From: Lethocerus indicus
Lineage: Eukaryota > Arthropoda > Insecta > Hemiptera > Belostomatidae
NCBI GenBank assembly: GCA_019843655.1
Contig: JACDQD010000005.1
Coordinates: forward strand, 32,622,954-32,686,953
Direction of reading: 5' to 3'
DNA length: 64,000 bases
Shown here: one piece after another, positions 22,066-33,000 of the stretch
Position numbering within the stretch: position 1 is the first letter of the stretch
How the letters are laid out: every line of letters starts with the position of its first letter
Notes under the pieces: model-generated
Databases searched by the model: none
Told to the model about the DNA's origin: nothing
What the model saw: the letters and a program-made list of their open reading frames with translations, nothing else
Translations under genes and position numbers: made by a program

Positions 22066-23392
22066 GTATCAGCCGTATTTCGTTCAGGTCACATTGGACG
22101 CATTGCCTTCTTCGGACGATGACCGGCTTTTGGGCCGGTTTTAAAGGTCTTTCATCGCCTCGACATTGTTATAAATCATCCGTTTTCTGTCCCCCCCCGT
22201 CACTAGCCGCTTTCGGAAATTGTGCCTCCTCGATGAGTCGCAAACGGAGATTTTTCTCCGATTTAAATCGTCGGCAACCCCATACGGGGTTGGTCGGGCT
22301 AAATCGTCACGCCGGACGGCCAGGAGCGGACGATTCTTTTTCGTTCGATCGTCGTTTTCGTAATAGAGGTTTTGAGCATTGCCTTCTTCGGACGATGACC
22401 GGCTTTTGGGCCGGTTTTAAAGGTCTTTCATCGCCTCGACATTGTTATAAATCATCCGTTTTCCGTCCCCCCGTCACTAGCCGCTTTCGGAAATTGTGTC
22501 TCCTCGATGAGTCGCAAACGGAGATTTTTCTCCGATTTAAATCGTGGGGCAACCCCTTACGAGGTTCGCAACGCGGTCGGGCTGTAGTCGCGGCCAGGCG
22601 ACTACCGGAGTATCAAACCTGAAGATTTAAGGTACGTACATATAACAATAATCCCGGCATCAAGTCCGGAAAGTTTGGGCCGGAACGCCGTTCAGATTGG
22701 CCGATTCTGGACGTTTTTGTTCGATCAAAATTGTTGTCGTTTGGTAAAAGCTCGTAATGGAGGATCCCTTTCCGATCCCACCGGAGACACAGAGCCTTCT
22801 TCAGGCGATGACCGGCTTTTGGGCCGGTTTTAAAGGTCTTTCATCGCCTCGACGTTGTTATAAATCATCCATTTTCCGTCCCCCCGTCACTAGCCGCTTC
22901 AGGATATTGTGTCTCCTCGATGAGTCGCAAACGGAAGATTTTTCTCCGTTAATGGCAGGAATTCTCCGGTTTTCAGGTGACGTTGGACGTGCAGCAGTTC
23001 AAGCCGGAGGATCTGAAAGTGAAAGTGGTCGACGACTACCTGGTCGTTGAGGCGAAGCACGATGAAAGGTGCGACGAGCACGGTTTCGTCTCCCGACAGT
23101 TCGTCAGGCGCTACAGACTGCCCGAAGACGTCGACGCGACGGCCGTCGCTTCCAAACTGTCGTCGGACGGTGTCCTGTCGTTGGAAGCGCCCAAGAAGGT
23201 CTGTATCCCGAGAACGGAATTTTTAAGACTTCGTCCTAGACGCGCCGGACCGTTATCCCGCGAAATTTATGTTTTCAGGTCGTGCCCGAAGCGAAAACTG
23301 TCGAAATTCCGATTATTCACACGAACAAACCCGCCCTCAGGGACAAGGAACCCGCCGGCAAGAAAGAGGAACCCGAAAAAGAGGAAGCTTAA
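21836..23392 (+). CDS. Small heat-shock protein (alpha-crystallin, lethal(2)essential-for-life type)
   Basis: An ATP-independent chaperone that holds unfolding proteins in solution. Three coding exons: 21836-22065 (N-terminal region), 22977-23198 and 23279-23392. The N-terminus MSILPILLDELERLRRP and SLYDQNFGLGLL are typical of the arthropod family, but lie in different frames. One base is missing between about 21880 and 21892. The alpha-crystallin domain follows: VTLDVQQFKPEDLKVKVVDD, then DEHGFVSRQFVRRYRLPEDV and SSDGVLSLEAPKK. The tail has the IPI anchoring motif (VEIPIIH) and ends KEEPEKEEA. Total is about 188 residues, normal for the family. Heat-shock elements upstream predict stress induction. 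The frame break is probably a consensus error, since all later exons are intact. Confidence 0.92.
22095..22965. repeat. Three copies of a ~170-bp repeat in the heat-shock protein intron
   Basis: Copies at about 22108-22280, 22382-22555 and 22797-22960 share GACCGGCTTTTGGGCCGGTT, TCTTTCATCGCCTCGAC and TCCTCGATGAGTCGCAAACG. GACCGGC and GCCGGTT form a short hairpin, and GGAGATTTTTCTCC a second. Confidence 0.88.
22977..23198 (+). CDS. Small heat-shock protein exon 2 (alpha-crystallin domain core)
   Basis: Acceptor GGTTTTCAG|GTGACG. Intact frame through the domain, including the conserved arginine in QFVRRYRLP. Donor AAG|GTCTGT is weak but matches the family's intron position. Confidence 0.93.
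23279..23392 (+). CDS. Small heat-shock protein exon 3 (C-terminal tail)
   Basis: Acceptor ATGTTTTCAG|GTCGTG, then VVPEAKTVEIPIIHTNKP and a charged tail ending at TAA 23390-23392. The last ~35 bases plus 3' UTR are duplicated at 24632-24935. Confidence 0.93.
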   Translation, partial: VVPEAKTVEIPIIHTNKPALRDKEPAGKKEEPEKEEA

Positions 23393-23716
23393 ACTTTAAA
23401 TGAACCTCTAGCGTTGACTGATTTCTGTTTATTTTTAACTATATTCAATTATAGTAACATCTTTCCTAATGCTATAATTTTTTTTTCAAGACTGTATTTA
23501 CTAATCTTCTATGTATTAAATATATTAATATGTATTTAATAAGCTAAATCGAGTTTCGGTCGTTCCGTCGTTCTTCCCCCACACTACACTACACCCCTTT
23601 TAATCTGTTTCAAAATATTTAATCTGTTATTTTTCGTCTAATTTAAAGTGTCAAACGGTGGAAAAAACAGATTTTTTTCCACTCAAAATACAAGAACAAT
23701 TTTGATGAGTACCGAG

Positions 23717-24560
23717 TAATTTTAGTCAACAGAGTAACTTTTGTAGAGTAATTTTAGTCAACAGAGTAACTTTTGTAGAGTAATTTTAGTCAACAGAGTA
23801 ACTTTTGTAGAGTAATTTTAGTCAACAGAGTAACTTTTGTAGACCGCATACGATTTTTTTTAGATAACAGAGTAACTTTTGTAGACCACATACGATTTTT
23901 TTTAGATAACAGAGTAACTTTTGTAGACCACGATTTTTCTTTAGATAACAGAGTAACTTTTGTAGACCGCATACGATTTTTTTTAGATAACAGAGTAACT
24001 TTTGTAGACCACATACGATTTTTTTTTTAGATAACAGAGTAACTTTTGTAGACCACATACGATTTTTTAGATAACAGAGTAACTTTTGTAGACCACATAC
24101 GATTTTTTTAGATAACAGAGTAACTTTTGTAGACCACATACGATTTTTTAGATAACAGAGTAACTTTTGTAGACCACATACGATTTTTTTTTAGATAACA
24201 GAGTAACTTTTGTAGACCACATACGATTTTTTTAGATAACAGAGTAACTTTTGTAGACCACATACGATTTTTTTTAGATAACAGAGTAACTTTTGTAGAC
24301 CACATACGATTTTTTTTAGATAACAGAGTAACTTTTGTAGACCACATACGATTTTTTAGATAACAGAGTAACTTTTGTAGACCACATACGATTTTTTTTT
24401 AGATAACAGAGTAACTTTGTAGACCACATACGATTTTTTTAGATAACAGAGTAACTTTTGTAGACCATACGATTTTTTTTTAGATAACAGAGTAACTTTT
24501 GTAGACCACATACAATTTTTTTTTTTAGATAACAGAGTAACTTTTGTAGACCATGTATAA
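23717..24560. repeat. Minisatellite downstream of the heat-shock protein gene
   Basis: About four 31-bp units (AGTAATTTTAGTCAACAGAG) pass into about 17 units of 41-43 bp (GTAGACCACATACGATTTTT with AGATAACAGAGTAAC). The units share the AACAGAGTAACTTTTGTAGA core and differ mainly in the length of the T run. Confidence 0.95.
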
Positions 24561-24629
24561 AAATTATGTACGATTAAATTGTATGAAAATTGACAAAAGG
24601 AAAATAATAATTAAAAATACTAATTACGA

Positions 24630-24935
24630 ATGTCAAGAAAGAGGAACCCGAAAAAGAGGAAGCTTAAACTTTAAATGAACTTAAGATAGTTTATATATTG
24701 ACTGATTTTTTTATTTGTTATTTTGTATCTTATTCGATTATATAGTAACTACTAATAATTATTTTTCAAGACTGTATTTGCTAATCTGCTATGTATTAAA
24801 TATATTAATATGTATTTAATAAGCTAAATCGTTGCATTATTTTTTCCCCCCCCTACACTACACTACACATCTTTTAATCTGTTTTAAAATTTTTAATCTA
24901 TTATTTTATCTAATTTAAAGTGTCGCAACGAGTGG
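24630..24935 (+). pseudogene. Duplicated 3' end of the small heat-shock protein gene
   Basis: AAGAAAGAGGAACCCGAAAA through the stop codon and the 3' UTR (GTATTTAATAAGCTAAATCG, AATTTAAAGTGTCG) repeats 23357-23660 with modest divergence. No upstream exons accompany it, so it is a non-functional fragment on the far side of the minisatellite. Confidence 0.9.
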
Positions 24936-24939
24936 AAGA

Positions 24940-25891
24940 AATAGATTTTTGATGAGTACCGAGTAATTTTTAAATAACGGAGTGTAGTAACTTTTGTAGA
25001 AAGTGTAATGAAAATTGAGGGAAGGAAAATGGTAATTACTCTGAATAATTTTTAGTATAACGACTTTCTTTCCACTTTAAAATATAAAAAAATATAAATC
25101 GGAGTTCGATCTTCGACAATAGCCTAATATTTTTTAGTTCCATTCAGTCCAATGCGTTATTTGCCAAAAATTCAACAATATAAATTATTATTGCTCGATG
25201 TTGACTTTTCGAAGGAAAAAATTGATTTCTCTCTCTTCTGTATATTAGGAGTAGCCCGACATTTTGACTTTGGAATACATTTTATTTCGCTAAAAAAGAA
25301 ACTTTAATTATTAATCTACTATATATATATTATTAACCGATATTATCGACAACTTTCCGGCTCCGGCAAATTTTCGATTCCCCTCTTGAGGAATTCCTCG
25401 AGACCGAAATACATCTTATCGAATTGTCGATGTACTTTCGGGTACAGCTAATAATGCACTGTACTCGCGTAGAGATGTGTGAAATTGATTAAAATATGGT
25501 TAAATTCTCGTCTAATATTGGTGGATCCAGTCTCTCGGTACTTAACTGTTCGGAACGTCATTGCATATTAAGTATATACACGTCGAGAGGCTCTCTAATG
25601 TTCGAACGTCATACGTTGGTATATTTCGATTTCAGTTTCGTTGGACACTCGACAACGTTATCGATAACGACACATCGTTGGGTTCGATAAAAAAAATAGT
25701 CGAGACTCGATCTATGATTCGGTCGATCCCGAAACACTATATTGAATTTCCCGTCAAAATTTCCCAGATTTCGCTGGACGTTTCTTGCGAAAAAAAATGG
25801 TTCCGAAGAGTGGTCAACGTAATGACTAATTTATAAAAAAAATATATTATAAAACTAATTCATTTTGAATTATAATAACTGGGCTATATTA

Positions 25892-25956
<65 letters not shown>

Positions 25957-26900
25957 GTGGCAATTATTAAGTGAATAATAATATGCGTTTTCCTTTTCAA
26001 GAATTGAGTTGGGCCGATTTCAAAATTAACAGACGGATTCATTAAAAAAACTTAAAGTTGCCAAAGTCCATTCGCAACATAATTAAAGATGTTTCAAATT
26101 GAAAAAAAAAAAAAAAACAATACCGAATTTATTTTACACATCTTTAAAAAAGACACTACGGAAATATAATTTATGCGATTCGAAAAACACTTTTTAACTA
26201 TATAACGTACAAAATTACAGACGTAAATTTATTACAAAACGTTTTACTACTCATCTAAATTTTGTGCGTGTGAAACGGAATTTGAAGAAATCATAGACTT
26301 TAAAATTTTCGTTCTAATTCATCGATGTCTTATAGTAAATTTTATACGGTCCATTTCTACGCATCCAACATATTTAAGTTGTATATTAATTAAACGTACC
26401 GGTTGTCAACTTGTAAATATAATACTAATTAATAAAAATTCCGAACATTATCAATAGAGTAAATATCTCGATTTAATTATAAATAGAGTTTTAGGCCACG
26501 ACTCCGCCATAGGCCATATCAACACTGGCAGTAGTTTTACGTTTGTTCTGGAAAATTTTTATACTTTCAAAATACAATAAATTGTATGAATGAAAGAAAT
26601 GAACTGAAAATTTTTTCCGTTGGGGCTTTGTAAGTGAATCGAGATAAATTGAGGAAAATTCGAACAAAAACAGAGCCAATAATAATATAAACAGTATTTA
26701 TGAAAAAAAAAATAATATTGTAAAAGATATAATGTCCAGTTTTAACAGTAATCGATAAAATATCGGAGTAATATTATTATACGACTCCGACGGGAATGTT
26801 TCGTATAAAAAACGACGTCGCGCCGATTATAATATAACATAAATAGTATGGGAGATTCGAGACCTAAAAAAAAAACCGATACGGATATCGCGTCGTAATA
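24940..26900. other. Intergenic region between converging genes
   Basis: AT-rich, with a TA microsatellite at 25896-25951. It separates the 3' ends of the heat-shock protein gene and DNMT1 and presumably holds the DNMT1 3' UTR. No exon is recognised. Confidence 0.55.
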
Positions 26901-27026
26901 TCAACTGCCCAAAATTATCTGGGCGATTTCTTCGCTCTTTTTGATTTTCTGTTCGGCGGTAAAAACGCATTTTCTAATTTCCCGGCCGAGGGCGGCGCCG
27001 ACCGGAGGTGGAACCGCGTTCCCGAC
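26901..27026 (-). CDS. DNMT1: DNMT1 exon 27 (motif X, stop)
   Basis: [20 protein letters not shown], then a Lys-rich tail ending IAQIILGS and TGA (26903-26901). Confidence 0.96.
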   Translation of the reverse strand, partial: VGNAVPPPVGAALGREIRKCVFTAEQKIKKSEEIAQIILGS

Positions 27027-30000
27027 CTGCAATTTGAAATCGTCGAATAATTTTCACTCTGTTTTTCCGCCGGAAGTTTTTCAATTAAAATTTTCTATCC
27101 TCAATAATCGACGTTTTTACCTGTCTGTGTTTGTCCAGGATGCTGCCGTAGAATCTGTACTTGTCGGGGAAACCCTGCGACCTCGCGCACTCCCGAACGC
27201 TGACAACCCTCGTCTGTTCCGGATGCAGGACTCGGCCCTGAAACAACGCCAAAAAAAAGGATGTTATTCCAATAGAATTTGGTAAGCGATTAAATTTAAA
27301 TACAGACCGTATCGTCGGGGTAATAATTCGAATTTCGGATCGTCCTTCGAAACTCTGCCGTAAAGGGGTTTTCCGCCCATCATTTTTTTTCTGATCCCCA
27401 AATCCGACTTGAACAGAAAATTTCGACTCTTAAGGCCGTTACCTGCAAAACGGACATCGAAATTGACGTCGAGTAACGAACTGACGGTATACGGAACGAT
27501 ACTGAAACCGACATCGCCCTCATCCGAGATTCCGGTCGAAAGTCCTTCTTAAGCATCCTTAATGCTTAAGGGGCCAGGGACAGTAGTCAAATCGTGTCAA
27601 AAAGACATTACGTTAATGAACGAAGGAAACATTGACTTGACGATTAGAATGAAGATGTCGTACTCTCGGATATTGAGGCTCCTCGACAACAGATTGAAAA
27701 AAAATCAATAATTTACGACTGTATTTCGAAACCCGCACGAGTTCATATTATTAGGTCGAGTCGTTAAGTAACGAAATTATCCACCTGGCAGTTTATCAAT
27801 TCAATTACTCGTTAAATGCGGTCCTTCAGAGCGAGTCTTTTCAGAATTGAAAGTTTTACCGGTCAAAAAGTTTCGCCGGTAGCCTCAGGAACGGAATTTT
27901 ATAAACCAATATATTCACCCGACACACTGAATATTTTTTTTTAGCTGTCGCCTTAGCACTATCGCCTCGTTTAAATTCCCAAAGAGTTACACGACGAATA
28001 CGCACTTTTCGACTCTCCGAAGGTTTTACCGGTCAAAAAGTTTCGCCGGTAGCCTCAGGAACGGAATTTTATAAACCAATATATTCACCCGACACACTGA
28101 ATATTTTTATTAGCTCTCGCCTTAGCACTATCGCCTCGTTTAAATTCCCAAAGAGTTACACGACGAATACGCACTTTTCGACTCTCCGAAGGTTTTACCG
28201 GTCAAAAAGTTTCGCCGGTAGCCTCAGGAACGGAATTTTATAAACCAATATATTCACCCGACACACTGAATATTTTTTTTTAGCTGTCGCCTTAGCACTA
28301 TCGCCTCGTTTAAATTCCCAAAGTGTTACACGACGAATACGCACTTTTCGACTCTCCGAAGGTTTTACCGGTCAAAAAGTTTCGCCGGTAGCCTCAGGAA
28401 CGGAATTTTATAAACCAATATATTCACCCGACACACTGAATATTTTTATTAGCTCTAGCACTATCGCCTCGTTTAAATTCCCAAAGTGTTACACGACGAA
28501 TATACACTTTTCGACTCTCCGGAGTCAAAACAGAGTCGACAAAAGATTAACCGAAAGTCTGGTCTATATAGCGAAAACAAAAATTTTGTGTCATGGTAAC
28601 ACACAGCACGTAACACTTAGCCGGATCGGAAGTTAGTTATGACTCGACCTAATATATATATGAGTTGTGTTTCAGAGCGAAGACCGGACGTTTCGGACGG
28701 CTCCAGAGAGCTGCTCTCCTACCTGTTTGCCCATCGGCTCCGGGTTGGTGACCGTCGTGCTGAAGAAGCCGTCCCACTCGAGCCTGCCGTAGAGTCCCGC
28801 CCAGTGGTTGTGCCTGTTGCCGGTGTGCGGCAGACACCACGGAATCAGCGTGTTGAACTGTTTGTCCATCGGGTCGCACGGCCTGCCGGCGGCGCAGCTG
28901 CACACGCCGCGCAACACGCCCGCCGATTTACCGTTCTTCCTGTCGTGGTGAGTGTACTGCCTGTAAAAATACAGAAAACCACTGAGGGTGAAATATCGAT
29001 CAGCTTGTGATAGTTGCGGACAGCCGTTTTATACAATAAAATCCGTTAAACTTTACTGAAAATATTTAATAAATCCACGTGTAAATTTTTCAGTCTTATA
29101 TCATACTTTACACTGTAAGTTCAGTGTCGGCCCAACGAAAGGGTGTCCCAAAATTTAAGATTTAAATTTATACACAGCATTCTTGCGAGTAAAGTTGTGG
29201 CGACCCTGTTAAAAGTGGTATTTCAGCCCGAAAATTCAGTTCAAAAGTGGTTGTTTCAGGTAAAATTGGGGTCTAAAAGTGGCTTTTCATCCCTAAAATG
29301 GGGTTAAAAAGTGGAAATAATTGACGATTTGGTAAGGCGTATTTTGGTCTTGTTGAGATATTCGAAGTCAAAAATTTGCCGGGAAAAGTGGCACAGAGAT
29401 AATTGATAATTGGTGAATATATATATATATATATATATAGTAGATTAATAATTGAAGAACTCCTCAACAAGACCAAAATACGTATTATTTCAGCCCAAAA
29501 TTCAGTTCAAAGTGGTTTCTCAGGCAAATTCGGGTTTAAAAGTGGCTTTTCATCCCTAAAATGGGGTTAAAATGCTTTTTTGAAGTTCTTCCCATTTTTT
29601 GGGATGAAAAGCCACTTTTAAACCCCAATTTTTGCTCTGAAAAACCACTTTTTGAACTGAATTTTCGGGCTGAAATACCGCTTTTTAAACCGAATTTTGA
29701 GCAAAAAAAAACCGGTCTTGAACCCAATTTTTGGGGGTGAAATTTCCACTTTTCACCCTATTTTTGTGCTGAAAAATACTACATTTGAACACAATTTTTG
29801 GGCCTAATACATTATATATCAGTGTTCATCTTACAAGAGCTGAATTGAAGTGAAATTGAAATTGTAAATAGATTTAAAAAAAAAAAAATTCATTACGCTT
29901 TAAAGGCCATCTTTTATATATAATGACAGTCGGACTGGAGACTTTATGACTTTTTCTTTTTAAATTTACATCAGTCTCTAAGCTATTAGATACAATTACA

Positions 30001-33000
30001 TATTAGTTGATCTGACAAACGACTCACGTTGTTACGACCCCCCTCATATCCGACCGAAAAGAACAGATCTAAATCGTAAATTTGGACTCTTTTGAAAAGG
30101 ACATCAAAACTGACAATATATAAAGCCGTACTGAAACCGACACAGACCCTACGGAATAGAACTGTGCCGGATTCCGCCAAGAAAACCGACATCGCTCCGA
30201 TCCAGAGATTCCAGTCAAAAGTCCCGCGTACCATCCTTAATACTCCCCCCTCCCGGTATGTTTCTAACCGAACAATCCGTTCCCGCCACTCTCCACACAA
30301 CCAAATCCACTCCTGTTCAGTCCCTTTCCAGTCGTTTACCCATCCACAGTAACGGCTTAAACGCCGCTGACCTCGAAACTTTCCGCGAGGCGAAGTACCA
30401 CCGCCGCGCCACCGCTGTGGTGGTGGCCCGTCTCTATCGTGTGAAACTATAATCAAACGGACCCGCAGATATTGAAGAGGCGTTATTATATATGGGGGCG
30501 CTTACAGTTTTTGGTATAGGATCCGTCGCTGAGCCGTGCGACCATGTTGGGAAGGTCCCTCCAGTCGGAGCCCGTGGCTAGCGGAATATGCGCTATTCGG
30601 GCTTCGACGATCGGCGCCATCTCCTTGCAAATGTGATCCCTCAACACGGCCTGGTATTGGTCGCCGCGCATCTGTAACACAATTCGGTCGTGAACAAAAA
30701 AAAACCGAAAGATACATTAACCCCGTATCAAGTAGCGTAGGCCCCGAGTGGGGATTTTTAAAAAATTTTTTCCGATATGACAGCAAGTTTTGTTCCAGTA
30801 TCTACTAGAGTAAGTGAGAGACACTGTATTGTCCCAGAGGTTTTTATTATCTTTCAACTCCTGGCATTAGATAAGGAGATATTGAGTTTCAAAAAGTCTC
30901 ACAGATAAGGTAGAGTCAGAATTTTCAGTTCTGACCTGTATACCTTAACGGTGGATGTTATACAGTGAATTATTGCTCTCTACATCTTGTTTATTATAGG
31001 TCAAGCTTTTTTCTGTGGAGTGACTTCACAATACACCAAACATTCCTAGTAGTTTTAGCTTTTTGGCGCAGTTTTCGGTGGTTTTCCTTTTTTTTGGTGA
31101 TCCCCATTTGGGGTGTCGTTTCAACTCTGTAGTAGTGCCCAAATTCCCAATGGGAAATGGACTGGATTTAAAAAAAAAAAAAACAGAATATTCGGAGGAA
31201 CTATTTGATAATAATGCACGTAATAGGTAAATTTTATAGAAAATTTTCAGAAAAAAATTTGGTACTTAACGGTTGGAGTGACCCCACAATACACCAAACA
31301 TTCCTAGTAAAGTTTTAGCTTTTTTGGCGCAGTTTTCGGTGGTTTTTTTTTTGGTGATCCCCATTTGGGTGTCGTTTCAACTCTGTAGTAGTGCCCAAAT
31401 TCCCCGAATGGGAAATGGACTGGATTTAAAAAAAAAAAAACAGAATATTCGGAGGTACTATTTGATAATAATGCACCGGTAATAGGTAAATTTTATAGAA
31501 AATTTTCAGAAAAAAAAATTTGTTATTTAACGGGTGGAGTGACCCCCCACAATACACCAAACATTCCTAGTAAAGTTTTAGCTTTTTTTGGCGCAGTTTT
31601 CGGTGGTTTTTCCTTTTTTTTTTTGGTGATCCCCATTTGGGGTGTCGTTTCAACTCTGTAGTAGTGCCCAAATTCCCGAATGGGAAATGGACTGGATTTA
31701 AAAAAAAAAAAACAGAATATTCGGAGGTACTATTTGATAATAATGCACCGGTAATAGGTAAATTTTATAGAAAATTTTCAGAAAAAAAAAAATTTGGTAC
31801 TTAACGGTTGGAGTGAGCCCCCACAATACACCAAACATTCCTAGTAAAGTTTTAGCTTTTTGGCGCAGTTTTCGGTGGTTTTTCCTTTTTTTTGGTGATC
31901 CCCATTTGGGGTGTCGTTTCAACTCTGTAGTAGTGCCCAAATTCCCGAATGGGAAATGGACTGGATTTAAAAAAAAAACAGAATATTCGGAGGTACTTTG
32001 ATATTAATGCACCGGTAATGGTAAATTTATAGAAATTTTCCGGAAAAATTTGGTACTTAACGGTTGGAGTGACCCCCACTATATACCAAACGTTCCTAGT
32101 AAAGTTTTAGCGTAGATTCGAAGTATTGTCAATTTTTTTTTCATACCGTAGGTTCGGGGTTTCGGCCGCTCACCGTCTTCAGTAGCGGTGTTGGTCACTG
32201 TTGGCACTTTGGATGTTTTTCGGGGGCATCCTCCACTTTCACTTGTACCAACAACAGTGACTAACAAACAACACAGCTACTGAAGACGGCGGCGAAACCC
32301 CGCCAAACCGTGGCGAGATGAGAGAGACAGAAACACCTCGCAGGCCGCTAAACGGTTATATTTGACTGATTTTATTTCAATTTACGATATCGGCAGTTAG
32401 AAGAAATTGTTGAAAACTTACAATTTTCTGGAAATGCGACATGGGTTCGCCGGAATAGGGCATCTCCTCTTGGTTGGCTCCGTTCCTTATTTCGGGCAGG
32501 TCGGACATCGAATCGCGTACAGTGATCGTACGGAAAGGCGCGGAATCGACCCATTGACAGTTTGAAATGAACTGTAAGAAAAAAATAGACATTTTTTTTT
32601 TTTAGTTATATTATATTTATAGACTAGCGAAGGCTGTACTTTTCTCGGCCTCTAAACTCTAAATTTCTGGTGGCATCTCCGGGTGTTGTCCACCTGACAG
32701 TCCGGCGTGACCGTTAATCCTCTTAGGATTATGATTTATTAATTTATAATATTTAACAAAAATTGAGGCAACATTTGAATCGAACTGTGGCCGCCAAACT
32801 TTCATTATTTTTTTTAATAATATATTTTTGGACAATGAAAACGCGTTGTTCCATCGTCTAAACGCCCCCTTTTGTACTGACCCTAAACTTTCGGCTCTCG
32901 AATGGTGTTTTTTTTTTTAAAGAGGGGTTGCCAATTTTACTGCAAGAATGCTGTGGCAAATTCAAATCTTGCACTAACTACATTGTAAATATTGTCGCGA

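Noticed and set aside
23790..24347. Open frames of WSTKVTLLSKK/LQKLLCYLK repeats
   Set aside because: They are readings of the 41-bp minisatellite.
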